64,000 nucleotides of DNA from Herbiconiux sp. (GTDB lineage: Bacteria > Actinomycetota > Actinomycetes > Actinomycetales > Microbacteriaceae). Position numbers and translations under genes: made by a program. Below are positions 1-8,305 of the stretch, one piece after another. Under the pieces are notes generated by a model. The model saw only the letters and a program-made list of their open reading frames with translations. It had not been told where the DNA came from and made no database searches. The stretch is taken from NCBI RefSeq assembly GCF_023264855.1, contig NZ_JAHFUW010000001.1, forward strand, positions 1 through 64,000, read 5' to 3'. How positions within the stretch are numbered: the first letter of the stretch is position 1; each line of letters starts with the position of its first letter.

Positions 1-1465
1 GCAGTTCGGCCAGCGCGCACACCACCAGGAACGCCGCCCACACCGCGAGCACCCCCGTCCGGATCGCGCGCCCCACGCGGACGCGGCTCACCCGCGCACC
101 GGTCTCCCGCACGCGGGCGTCCCGCACGCCGGTCTCCTGCACGCAGCTCGCGGTCACGCGGCCGGCGGATGCGGCGGACTCCCCCGGTACCGCCGCTGCC
201 GTCGCCGGCCGCGCCACGAGCACCCCGACCAGGAGGCAGCACAGCAGGGCCGTCGCCGGCACGGTGAACGAGGTCATCAGCGCCGCCGCCGTACCGAGCA
301 GCGCCGCGAGCGCGCCCGACAGCAGGAGCGCCCGCTCGGCGACCGACGTACGAATCGCCGCGGCCCAGCGGCGGCAGCCCACCATCACGATCGCGATGCT
401 CACCGCCGCCAGCAGCGCCGCCAGCGGCCAGCCGCCCGCCATCCCGGCCTGCATCAGCACGTTGTGCGGCGAGTCCAGCGTGGTCGAGGTGCCCACGCTC
501 GCGTACCACTCGGCGCTCTGGAAGGCGGGCGCCGCATCCACGAACCCACTCGGTCCCACCCCGGTGAACGGCCGGCCCGCCAGGATGGCGAGCGACTCCT
601 GCCAGATCAGCACCCGGTCCGACACCGTCGTCATCGACAGCGGACTCAGGCCGAGCAGCCGGCTTCGCGTCAGCGGCACCGCCAGGGCGACGCCGACCAG
701 CAGCACCAGGCTCCCGGCGGCGATCAGCACGCCGCGCACCAGCCGCCGGCGGTGCGCCACCGCATCCGCGCCCGCTCCACGCGGACGGCGCAGCCCCAGC
801 GAGGTCACCTGCAGGGCGGCCAGCACGAGCACCACCAGCACGGCGCCGAGGAACGCCCCGCGCGAGGCCGACACGGCCACCGTCACGAGCCCGAAGCCCG
901 CCCCGGCCACCAGCAGCAGCGCCCAGGCGATCTGCCGGCGCCTACGGCCGGCCCAGGCATCTCGCACCGCACTCGCCGCCGGCAGCACCAGCACGGCCAG
1001 GAAGATCAGGCCCAGGATGCCCTGGTCGGTCGCATTGCCGGCCAGCGAGCCGGGCCGCTCCCAGGGCGTCGGGATCGGATCGATGCCGAACGACTCGAGC
1101 ACCCCGATCACGCCGAGGGCCGCACTGGCCACGGCCGAAGCCGACCAGAACGTGCGGATGCCCCGGCCTGCGCCGGGCCCGAGCAGTCGCGCTCCCGCCC
1201 ACACCGCCACGAGGTACGCCGAGAGCCCGACGGCGCCCTCGTATCGCGGCCAGCGCCCCCAGAACGCCGCCCACGGGCTGACCGAGAACGCGACCCCCAC
1301 GAGCAGCAGCAGGATGCCGGCGGCCATCGCCACGAGCACCCAGCGTGGGAGCCGGCCTCGGGGCAGGGTCAGGCTCGCGGCCACCGCGGCGATCGCGAAC
1401 AGCGCGTCTTTCGGCAGCAGCCAGCGGGTGAAGGCCTCGGGCAGGAAGACGATGCTCGCGAGCAC
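1..1465 (-). CDS. O-antigen ligase/polymerase-like membrane protein (3' end cut by window edge)
   Basis: Reading leftward, the frame is open to base 1, so the C-terminus is missing. The product is very hydrophobic with many membrane helices. It has a long extracytoplasmic stretch containing RVLIWQESLAILAGRPFTGV, then GPSGF, then SPHNVLM, the pattern of the Wzy_C/O-antigen ligase family (Arg near the start, G-G-P middle, HN at the end). Family members polymerise or ligate lipid-linked glycans at the membrane. The gene follows rfbA directly, consistent with a surface-polysaccharide locus. The start is unclear: a stop lies at 1544-1546, and the first conventional in-frame start is GTG at 1465, inside the first hydrophobic segment. 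A CTG at 1522 would give a fuller N-terminus. Confidence 0.8.
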   Translation of the reverse strand, partial: MLASIVFLPEAFTRWLLPKDALFAIAAVAASLTLPRGRLPRWVLVAMAAGILLLLVGVAFSVSPWAAFWGRWPRYEGAVGLSAYLVAVWAGARLLGPGAGRGIRTFWSASAVASAALGVIGVLESFGIDPIPTPWERPGSLAGNATDQGILGLIFLAVLVLPAASAVRDAWAGRRRRQIAWALLLVAGAGFGLVTVAVSASRGAFLGAVLVVLVLAALQVTSLGLRRPRGAGADAVAHRRRLVRGVLIAAGSLVLLVGVALAVPLTRSRLLGLSPLSMTTVSDRVLIWQESLAILAGRPFTGVGPSGFVDAAPAFQSAEWYASVGTSTTLDSPHNVLMQAGMAGGWPLAALLAAVSIAIVMVGCRRWAAAIRTSVAERALLLSGALAALLGTAAALMTSFTVPATALLCCLLVGVLVARPATAAAVPGESAASAGRVTASCVQETGVRDARVRETGARVSRVRVGRAIRTGVLAVWAAFLVVCALAEL

Positions 1466-1529
1466 CGCCAGCCAGATCGCGGCCGTCGCCCCGGAGCGCA
1501 GGGCGCGGCCGTTCGCGCTCAGGGCGCGC

Positions 1530-2396
1530 CTACTCGGAGGCGATCAGCGTCTGCAGGTAGGCGCCGTACCCGCTCTTCACCAGCGGCGCCGCGAGCTTCG
1601 CGAGCTGAGCGGTGTCGATCCAGCCGGCACGCCAGGCGATCTCCTCGATGCAGCCGATCTTGAAGCCCTGACGGTCTTCGATCACGCGCACGTACTCGGA
1701 GGCCTGCATCATCGACTCGAAGGTTCCGGTGTCCAGCCAGGCCGTGCCGCGGTCGAGCACCTGCACGTGCAGGTCGCCGCGCTCGAGGTAGCGCTCGTTC
1801 ACGGTCGAGATCTCGAGCTCGCCGCGGGCCGAGGGCTCGATCGACTTGGCGATCTCCACCACCGAGTTGTCGTAGAAGTACAGGCCGGGAACGGCGTAGT
1901 TCGACTTGGGCTCGATCGGCTTCTCCTCGATCGACACGGCCACGTTGTTCTCGTCGAACTCGACCACGCCGTAGGCGCGGGGCTCGGCCACGTGGTACGC
2001 GAAGATGCGCGCGCCCTCGATCTCGCCGTTGGTGCGCAGCGACGAGCCGAGACCCACACCGTGGAAGATGTTGTCGCCGAGCACCAGCGCCACGCTCTCG
2101 TCTCCGATGAACTCCTCACCGATGATGAAGGCCTGCGCCAGCCCGTCGGGCGAGGGCTGCACGGCGTACTCCAGGCGGATGCCGAGGTCGCTGCCGTCGC
2201 CCAGCAGGGAGCGGAACTGCTCGTTGTACTCCGGCGTGGTGATGATCAGGATCTCGTTGATCCCCGCCATCATCAGCGTCGACAAGGGGTAGTACACCAT
2301 CGGCTTGTCGTAGATCGGCATCAGCTGCTTCGAGATGCCCTTGGTGATCGGCCAGAGCCGGGTGCCGGATCCGCCGGCCAGGATGATTCCGCGCAT
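1530..2396 (-). CDS. rfbA: Glucose-1-phosphate thymidylyltransferase
   Basis: 288 residues, the usual length for RmlA/RfbA. The N-terminus [18 protein letters not shown] is the nucleotide-binding signature of sugar-phosphate nucleotidyltransferases; later come [20 protein letters not shown] and [10 protein letters not shown]. It makes dTDP-glucose from dTTP and glucose-1-phosphate, the first step to dTDP-rhamnose. The start at 2396 lies two bases after the rfbC stop, so the two are translated from one message. A longer upstream reading of this frame only runs through rfbC out of frame and was discarded. Confidence 0.96.
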   Translation of the reverse strand: MRGIILAGGSGTRLWPITKGISKQLMPIYDKPMVYYPLSTLMMAGINEILIITTPEYNEQFRSLLGDGSDLGIRLEYAVQPSPDGLAQAFIIGEEFIGDESVALVLGDNIFHGVGLGSSLRTNGEIEGARIFAYHVAEPRAYGVVEFDENNVAVSIEEKPIEPKSNYAVPGLYFYDNSVVEIAKSIEPSARGELEISTVNERYLERGDLHVQVLDRGTAWLDTGTFESMMQASEYVRVIEDRQGFKIGCIEEIAWRAGWIDTAQLAKLAAPLVKSGYGAYLQTLIASE

Positions 2397-2398
2397 GC

Positions 2399-3010
2399 TC
2401 AGCGGCCTTTCTCGTTGAGGGACGCGTAGAACGCCTTCGCCTGCTCCCAGGTGGGCAGGAGCCCGGATGCGGCGGCCTCGGCCAGCGAGGGCGCCTCGGT
2501 GTCTTTCGGCGAGAGCAGCAGGTTGCCGGCCTCGTCGGGGAAGCGCAGCTCGATCTCGGGGTCGAGGGGGTTGATGCCGTGCTCGCGCTCGGCCGCGAAG
2601 GTGGAGGTCACCAGATACGACACGGTGGCGTCGTAGGTGAGGGCCACGAAGGCGTGCCCGAGGCCCTCGGCGAGGTAGATGCCGCGGCGGTCGACGTCGT
2701 CCAGCAACACCGAGTCCCACTGACCGTAGGTGGGCGAGCCCACCCGGATGTCGATCACGAAGTCGAGCACGGCGCCGTGCGTGGCGGTGACGTACTTGGC
2801 CTGCGACGGCGGGATGTCGGCGAAGTGGATGCCGCGCACGACACCCTTCTTCGACACCGAGGTGTTCGCCTGAGCGAGGTCGATGGAGTGGCCGATCTCC
2901 GCTTCGAGCTTGTCGAAGCGGTACCACTCGAGGAAGACTCCCCGGTCGTCGCCGAACTGCTTCGGCGTGATCTCGTAGGAGTCGGGGATGCTCAGTTCGC
3001 GGAATTGCAC
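2399..3010 (-). CDS. rfbC: dTDP-4-dehydrorhamnose 3,5-epimerase
   Basis: 203 residues. It shows the RmlC cupin features: [11 protein letters not shown] near the start, [17 protein letters not shown] (the catalytic His lies in RGIH), [16 protein letters not shown], and GLGHAFVAL. It epimerises C3 and C5 of dTDP-4-keto-6-deoxyglucose on the way to dTDP-L-rhamnose. The GTG start at 3010 has no Shine-Dalgarno but sits 6 nt after a TAGACT box, so the mRNA is probably leaderless and this gene opens the rfbC-rfbA-polymerase unit. Confidence 0.95.
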   Translation of the reverse strand: MQFRELSIPDSYEITPKQFGDDRGVFLEWYRFDKLEAEIGHSIDLAQANTSVSKKGVVRGIHFADIPPSQAKYVTATHGAVLDFVIDIRVGSPTYGQWDSVLLDDVDRRGIYLAEGLGHAFVALTYDATVSYLVTSTFAAEREHGINPLDPEIELRFPDEAGNLLLSPKDTEAPSLAEAAASGLLPTWEQAKAFYASLNEKGR

Positions 3011-3016
3011 GCTGCG

Positions 3017-3022
3017 AGTCTA
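3017..3022 (-). promoter_or_regulatory. -10 box for leaderless rfbC transcript
   Basis: TAGACT on the minus strand, 6 nt before the GTG start of rfbC. The spacing would place transcription initiation at or next to the start codon. No recognisable -35. Confidence 0.55.
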
Positions 3023-3080
3023 ACCAAACCGCGGCCCGCCCGTCGGCGGCCGACGCGCCGCGGGCGCACCGCGCATCCCG

Positions 3081-4964
3081 TCAGCCCCGTCGTAGCACCT
3101 TCGTGATCCGCCAAGACCGCGACGATTCGATCGCAGCGATCACCTCACGCAACTGCTCGTCGGACATCCGCAGCACCTTGCTGGCCTTGATCGGCCGGCC
3201 CCGCCCGGTGAGCAGGCCTACCGCCCGGATGCCCGCACTGGCTCGCCAGGAACGGGACTCCAGCAGGCTGACCACCCGTAGATGCAGGTCGTCGCGCTCC
3301 CGCACGCGGGCGCGGGTGCGCTGCTCCACCTCGGCCTCGACGTCGTGCTCGGGCCGGGCGGGCGGCGGGGCGTCCGCGGCGGCCGAGGCCTGGCGCACGA
3401 GCTTGCGGATGGCCCGCGTCTCGCCGGCCGGCAGCAGCACCGGGCGGGCGTCGAGCTTGCGGTCGACGGCGTACTGGTTGAGGATCCACTCGTCGTGCAC
3501 GTGCTCGGTGATCGACGAGTCCTGCGAGACCCAGCCCCGGTACACGGCCGTCAGCGCTCCGGAGTCGGCCACGCCGACCACCGAGACCGCGCGCAGCAAG
3601 TAGTCCCAGTCCTCCGTGGTGGTGAGCGTGTCGTCGTAGCGCATGCCGAGGTCGCGGTGCAGCGCCCGAGGGATGGCCGCCGACATGAACGGCGTGCTGT
3701 TCAGCGAGAGGTGCTCCACGAACGAGAACTCCCGCGCGTAGGGCATCGTGATGCCGGAGTGCGCTCGCGTGGCGTCCGCCTCACGTACCCGAACCCGGTC
3801 GGCCTGCTGGCGCGCGCACACGCTCCGCAGCACGCGCCCACCGAACTTCAGCTCGAGGTCGGCGAAGGCCTGCACCCAGTGCGCGAACACCAGGTCGTCG
3901 TCGTCCAGCGCGGCCACGTAGCGGCCGCAGGCCTCCTCGAGGCCGGTGTTCAGCAGCGTCGCCCGGTTGCCGTGGTCGACGTGCACGATGCGGATCCGCT
4001 CGGCGAGCCAGCCGGGCACCCCCTCGACCGCGCCCTCGATGCCCAGCTGCTGCTCCACACTGGTGCGGTGCGCGATCACGATGACCTCGAAATCGGTGCT
4101 GCTCTGGCCGGCGAGGCACAGCAGCACCTCCTCGAGCTCGGCGATCCGACGGCCCTGGGTGCGGATGACGACCGTCAGGAACGGGCCGGGCGGCTCGGCT
4201 TCGTGCCGCACCGGATTCTGCGGCCCCGCCACACAGGCCCAGACGAACTGGTTCACCCGCCCGCTCGGCTCGGCGTCGTCGCGCATCTCGTTGAGGAACC
4301 GGTTGAGGTTCGTGCCGGGCTGGAGCGCGGGATGACCCGCCGGGTAGTGCTGATCGCTCTCGGCGAGCGAGTAGTCGTTGCGCCCGATGGGGTACAGCCC
4401 GGCGGCCGCGAAGGCCTCCCGCAGCGACTTCTCGCCGTAGAGCCTCAGGTGCGTGACATCCAGCAGCCCCGTGGGGGTGTACTCCCACGAACCGAGCGCG
4501 AGCTTGTAACCCACGTCGCGGTGGGTCACGTTGGGCAGGCTGAACACGCTCACGGCGCCGTGCTCGACGACGATCGCCCGGATGGCGGCGAGCAGCTCGC
4601 TCCCGTCGGCGATGTGCTCGAGACCGTCGAGCACGCTCACCGACGCCACCCGCCGGCCCGCGATCACCGCGGTGAGAGCCGCGAGGATGCCGCCCGGCTC
4701 GGCGAGGTCGGCCTGGTGCACCTCGAGTCCGCGCTCGTGCACGGCCTTCAGAGCCACGGGGTCGATGTCCACACCCACGTAGTGCAGCCCGAACTCGCCC
4801 TCCACCACCTCGCCGATCGCGGAGTACCCGCTGGCGATGTCGAGATGGACGGCACCGTCGCTGCCCTCGGGCAGATGCTGGCCGAGCAGGGAGATCACGT
4901 GCCCGTAGAGGTTCTCGATCGAGTAGGCGTTGTCGTACTTCCTCACCGGATCCGCCCTCACCAT
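3081..4964 (-). CDS. SAM methyltransferase / GT2 glycosyltransferase fusion
   Basis: 627 residues with two enzyme parts. Residues ~35-200 form a class I methyltransferase: LDIASGYSAIG (41-51) is the SAM-binding loop and HYVGVDIDP (61-69) the acidic strand end. Residues ~262-480 form a GT-A family 2 domain: FLTVVIRTQGRR, then AALDDDDLVFAHW (351-363) with the metal/nucleotide Asp cluster. The C-terminal ~130 residues carry two SRSWR motifs (ESRSWRAS and ESSRSWRITK), common at the tails of surface-glycan glycosyltransferases. It probably adds and/or methylates a sugar of the surface polymer; acceptor and order are unknown. The ATG overlaps the stop of the preceding frameshifted GT2, implying coupling. 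Confidence 0.85.
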   Translation of the reverse strand: MVRADPVRKYDNAYSIENLYGHVISLLGQHLPEGSDGAVHLDIASGYSAIGEVVEGEFGLHYVGVDIDPVALKAVHERGLEVHQADLAEPGGILAALTAVIAGRRVASVSVLDGLEHIADGSELLAAIRAIVVEHGAVSVFSLPNVTHRDVGYKLALGSWEYTPTGLLDVTHLRLYGEKSLREAFAAAGLYPIGRNDYSLAESDQHYPAGHPALQPGTNLNRFLNEMRDDAEPSGRVNQFVWACVAGPQNPVRHEAEPPGPFLTVVIRTQGRRIAELEEVLLCLAGQSSTDFEVIVIAHRTSVEQQLGIEGAVEGVPGWLAERIRIVHVDHGNRATLLNTGLEEACGRYVAALDDDDLVFAHWVQAFADLELKFGGRVLRSVCARQQADRVRVREADATRAHSGITMPYAREFSFVEHLSLNSTPFMSAAIPRALHRDLGMRYDDTLTTTEDWDYLLRAVSVVGVADSGALTAVYRGWVSQDSSITEHVHDEWILNQYAVDRKLDARPVLLPAGETRAIRKLVRQASAAADAPPPARPEHDVEAEVEQRTRARVRERDDLHLRVVSLLESRSWRASAGIRAVGLLTGRGRPIKASKVLRMSDEQLREVIAAIESSRSWRITKVLRRG

Positions 4965-5855
4965 CGGTGCACCGCGTAGTTCCCGGCGACGAACTCGCCC
5001 GTCGTGCCCTCGGGGTCCAGGCGTTCGGGGAGGGCACCCCGCTCCCGCCGGTCGAGATAGCCGGCCACCGCGCGCCGGATGATCTCGTCGGGGAAGCCGC
5101 TCATCGACTCCAGCAACCGCTCGAGCACGTCATCGCGCGACCACTTGTGCGCCAGCATCAGGGCACTCTCGGCCGAGAAGTACCGTTCGGTGTCTGAGGC
5201 CAGCCACTCGCCGTCGGGGCCGAGCCGCTTGTCGTGGAACACCGCCGCTGCGGGCTGGAAGATCACCTGGAACCCCCGCAGCCGGTACCGCCAGGAGAGA
5301 TCGACATCGTCTCCGTACATGAAGAACGAGTCGTGATCGAAGCCGCCCAGATCGCGGAACTCCGCGGTGCGGAACATCGAGAACGCGCCCGAGGCCCAGG
5401 AGGTGGCCCCCGAGACGCGGTCGTAGTCCTTCGGATGCTCCAGCGGCAGCTGCTTGGCCTCGGCGATCCCGATGGGGGTCTTCGAGCAACGCGGTGAGTG
5501 CACCGAGCGCCCGGCGTGAAGGGAGCACATCCGGATTCGCGATGATCAGCCGGTCGGTCACCGTGTCGACCGCGAGCCGGTTCTGCGCCCCGCCGTGGCC
5601 GAGGTTCTCGCCGAAGTTCCGATAGGTGATCTCGTTGATGCCGTCGAAGCGGGCGGTGAGCTCGGCCACCTGCGGTGGCGTCAACGAGGGTGAGGGCGAA
5701 CAGTCTCCGTAGGAGACGTTCACCAGGCCGTGCTCACCGGCACTCTGGCCGAGCTGGGACACGCGGTCCAGGCTCGCCAGCGTGCGTTCAAGCGCAGCGA
5801 CAGGGGTATGGAACAGCACCGATTGCACGGTGATGCTCGTGAACGTGGTGAACAT
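4958..5855 (-). pseudogene. Frameshifted GT2 (rhamnosyltransferase-like)
   Basis: The N-terminal half is read from ATG at 5855 (MFTTFTSITVQSVLFHTPVA, then FGENLGHGGAQNR and IIANPDVLPS). The C-terminal half is read in the next frame (SGATSWASGAFSMFR, GFDHDSFFMYGDDVDLSWR, FHDKRLG) to the stop at 4958. The halves match the start and end of a WbbL-like GT2 and join cleanly, as EDPIGIAEAK, if one base is removed from the five-G run at 5474-5478 (five C on the coding strand). The repaired protein would be 298 residues, the normal size. As given, translation leaves frame after about 125 residues. It is either a real mutation, a phase-variable tract or a homopolymer sequencing error. An AGGTAGG Shine-Dalgarno precedes the start. 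Confidence 0.85.
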
Positions 5856-6006
5856 TCCTACCTATTCCGTCCACCGCATACCCACCCCGACTCGATCCCT
5901 GTGATGAGCCCGGCGTTTCCCCACGCACAGTCTACGGGTTCTGAGGAAACTTCATAGACACGTGTGTCAGAGAAGCCTCATCCGGCCGCGATCCCGGGGC
6001 CGGCCG

Positions 6007-7140
6007 TCACGCGGAGTAGGAGCGCACGCCGTCCAGCACGCGCTCGACCTGCGCATCCGTGAGGCCCGCCCAGAGCGGCAGACGCACGAGGCGCCGCGAG
6101 AAGTTCTCACTCGCCGGCAGGGCGGCGCCCGGCCGCAGCGAACGCCCGAACCGCAGGCCCGCGGGCGAGGTGTCCAGTGGCACGTAGTGGAAGGCTGCGC
6201 GCACGCCGAGACCGCGCAGGTGCTCGAGCAGCCCTTGCTGCTGCTCGTGCGAGGGCATCACCAGATAGTAGAGGTGCGCCGCGTGCTGAAGGGAGGCATC
6301 CGCCGACATCAGCCGCACGCCGCGCGGCGCGGCCCACTCGGCGAGACCCGCGGCGTAGGCGTTCCACACCCGGTGCCGCTGCTGCTGGATGGTGTCGAAG
6401 GCGGCGAGCTGCGCATCCAGCACCGCCGCGTTCAGCTCCGACAGCAGGTAGCTCGAGCCGGCGTCCTGCCAGGTGTACTTGTCGACCTCCCCGCGCAGGA
6501 AGCGCGCCCGGTTGGTGCCCTTCTCGCGGATGATCTCGGCCCGCTCGAGCAGTGCGGCGTCGTTCACCACGAGCGCCCCGCCCTCGCCGCAGTGCACGTT
6601 CTTGGTGTCGTGGAAGCTCTGCGTGGCGAGCGCGCCCACCGTACCGAGCCCGGCCGTGCCGAGCCCGTGCGCGTTGTCCTCCACCAGCGCGAGCCCGCGC
6701 GGCTGCGTGATGCTCAGGATGGCGTCGAGATCGACGGGCACACCGCCGTAGTGCATGACGGTCACCGCCTTGGTGCGCGCGGTGACGGCATCCGCCACCT
6801 GCTGGGCGTCGATGTTGCCGGTGGCCGGGTCGATGTCGACGAACACCGGGGTCGCCCCGCGCAGCACGATCGCCGTGGCGGCCGAGGGGAAGGTGAAGGC
6901 GGGCACGATCACCTCGTCGCCCGGCCCGAGATCCAGCAGCAGGGCCGCCATGTCGAGCGCGTGCGTGCACGAGGTGGTGAGCAGGGCGTGCGGGGCGCCC
7001 AGGATGCCGGTCAGCCGAGCGGTGGCCGAGGCCGTGAACGGGCCGTCGCCGTGCGCGTGGTCGGAGCGCAGCACCGCATCGAGGTTCTCGAGCTCGCCGG
7101 GCGAGCGGTAGGGGCGGCTGAAGACGATCTCATCGGGCAC
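6007..7140 (-). CDS. wecE: dTDP-4-amino-4,6-dideoxygalactose transaminase-like (DegT/DnrJ/EryC1)
   Basis: 377 residues, the length of E. coli WecE/RffA. It shares long matching stretches typical of that enzyme: SCTHALDMAALLLDLGPGDE, EIIREKGTNRARF, VDKYTWQDAGSSYL. The PLP lysine is K180 in SFHDTKN and the ring-stacking/Asp pair lies in LVEDNAHG (152-159). WecE transfers an amino group from glutamate to dTDP-4-keto-6-deoxyglucose, the product of RfbB, giving dTDP-Fuc4N. That implies a second use of the dTDP-sugar pool in this strain. The start overlaps the end of the upstream GT2 by 11 bases. No N-acetyltransferase of the WecD type is visible nearby. Confidence 0.88.
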   Translation of the reverse strand: MPDEIVFSRPYRSPGELENLDAVLRSDHAHGDGPFTASATARLTGILGAPHALLTTSCTHALDMAALLLDLGPGDEVIVPAFTFPSAATAIVLRGATPVFVDIDPATGNIDAQQVADAVTARTKAVTVMHYGGVPVDLDAILSITQPRGLALVEDNAHGLGTAGLGTVGALATQSFHDTKNVHCGEGGALVVNDAALLERAEIIREKGTNRARFLRGEVDKYTWQDAGSSYLLSELNAAVLDAQLAAFDTIQQQRHRVWNAYAAGLAEWAAPRGVRLMSADASLQHAAHLYYLVMPSHEQQQGLLEHLRGLGVRAAFHYVPLDTSPAGLRFGRSLRPGAALPASENFSRRLVRLPLWAGLTDAQVERVLDGVRSYSA

Positions 7141-8305
7141 CGGGGGTGGGGTCCGTTCCGTGGGGTGCGACGGTCGGTTCGGGCCGGACTGCCGGGGTGG
7201 GTCGGTTGCGTGCCGCGAGCAGGCCCGTCGGCAGGTCGATCGTACCGGTGTCGGGCAGCGCCGTCGGGGTGGGCACGTCGAGGCGTGTCGGGCCGTCCTC
7301 CGGCATGATCGTCTCCGGATTGTCGACCACGAGGTACAGCGGCCGCCCCATCGAGACGTTCAGCGAGACGCCGATGTACTCGGCGATGACGCCGAGCGAC
7401 ACCAGGATGGCGCCCGAGCACAGCAACAGCGTGACGATCAGCGAGGCCCAGCCCGCGGCATCCGGATCGGCGCCCACCTGGGGAGTTACGACCACGTAGA
7501 CCACCACCGCGAGGCCGAGCAGAGCGATCACGCCGCCGAGCACGCTCACAGCCCGCAGGCCCGCCGTGCCGCTGGTGAGCACCATCCGCCAGAAGTAGGC
7601 GAACAGGGCGGGCAGCGAGTAGCCGGAGACGCGGCCGTCGGCGCTGCGCAGCACGGTCGGTGCGGTGGCGACCCGGTTGGTGACCCAGGAGAGCGCCACA
7701 TCGAGGTAGACACCGGCCTGCGCGAACTCGGCGAGCTTGCGGCCCACGTCGCCCCGCACCAGACGGTAGCTCTGGAACTGGCTGGCGTCGGGCAGGTGGA
7801 AGGCTGCGCCGAGCATCCGCTTCGACGATTTCGAGGCTGTCGCGCGGAAGAAGCCGTGCGGGCGTTCGTTGGTGAAGCGGGCGTAGACGACGCCGGCGCG
7901 TTCGCGGATGGCGGTGTCGAGGAAGGCGCCGATCGAGGCCGGGTCGTGCTGGCCGTCTTCGTCCATGGTGAGGATCCAGCGGCCGGTCGAGGCGGCCATC
8001 CCGGCGAGCGTGGCGGCGTGCTGGCCGAAGTTGCGGCTGAGCCACAGGATGCGCACGGCCGGATACTGCTGCTCGAGCGCGCGCATGACGGTGTCGGAGT
8101 GGTCGGGCCCGTTGTCGTGCACGAGGATGATCTCGCCGACGCGGAAGGCGACTCCGTCGGGCGTGCGGGCCCCGCGGGTGTAGGGATCGAGCTCGGCGAC
8201 GACGGCCGCGAGCGTGCGCTCCCCCTGGTAGACCGGCACCACGACCGAGATCGTGTAGATCGGCGCGTCGCGCCCTGCGTCCTCCACGGAACCAGAAGCT
8301 ATCAC
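7130..8305 (-). CDS. Polyprenyl-phosphate-sugar-type GT2 with two C-terminal membrane helices
   Basis: About 391 residues from a GTG that overlaps the upstream stop (GTGA). The GT-A domain has ISVVVPVYQGERTL (19-32), VHDNGPDHS (62-70) and ILTMDEDGQHDP (111-122). The pattern SRNFGQHAATLAGM is characteristic of dolichyl/polyprenyl-phosphate glycosyltransferases (DPM1/ArnC/GtrB-like). Two hydrophobic helices lie at about 253-274 and 286-308, followed by a Pro/Thr-rich tail. It likely charges undecaprenyl phosphate with a sugar for outward transfer, working with the GtrA flippase encoded upstream in the same operon. An alternative GTG start lies at 8287. Confidence 0.85.
   Translation of the reverse strand: MIASGSVEDAGRDAPIYTISVVVPVYQGERTLAAVVAELDPYTRGARTPDGVAFRVGEIILVHDNGPDHSDTVMRALEQQYPAVRILWLSRNFGQHAATLAGMAASTGRWILTMDEDGQHDPASIGAFLDTAIRERAGVVYARFTNERPHGFFRATASKSSKRMLGAAFHLPDASQFQSYRLVRGDVGRKLAEFAQAGVYLDVALSWVTNRVATAPTVLRSADGRVSGYSLPALFAYFWRMVLTSGTAGLRAVSVLGGVIALLGLAVVVYVVVTPQVGADPDAAGWASLIVTLLLCSGAILVSLGVIAEYIGVSLNVSMGRPLYLVVDNPETIMPEDGPTRLDVPTPTALPDTGTIDLPTGLLAARNRPTPAVRPEPTVAPHGTDPTPGAR

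Noticed and set aside
264-2429. Very long open frame (721 codons) on the plus strand
   Set aside because: It runs antisense to the polymerase and rfbA genes, has Ala/Arg/Ser/Pro-rich shadow composition, and matches no domain; long antisense frames are expected at this GC content.
5982-6003. CCGGCC/GGCCGG hairpin after the WecE-like gene as a terminator
   Set aside because: Only a six-base stem with a ten-base loop and no T-tract; such pairs arise easily in this composition, so it is not listed as a feature.
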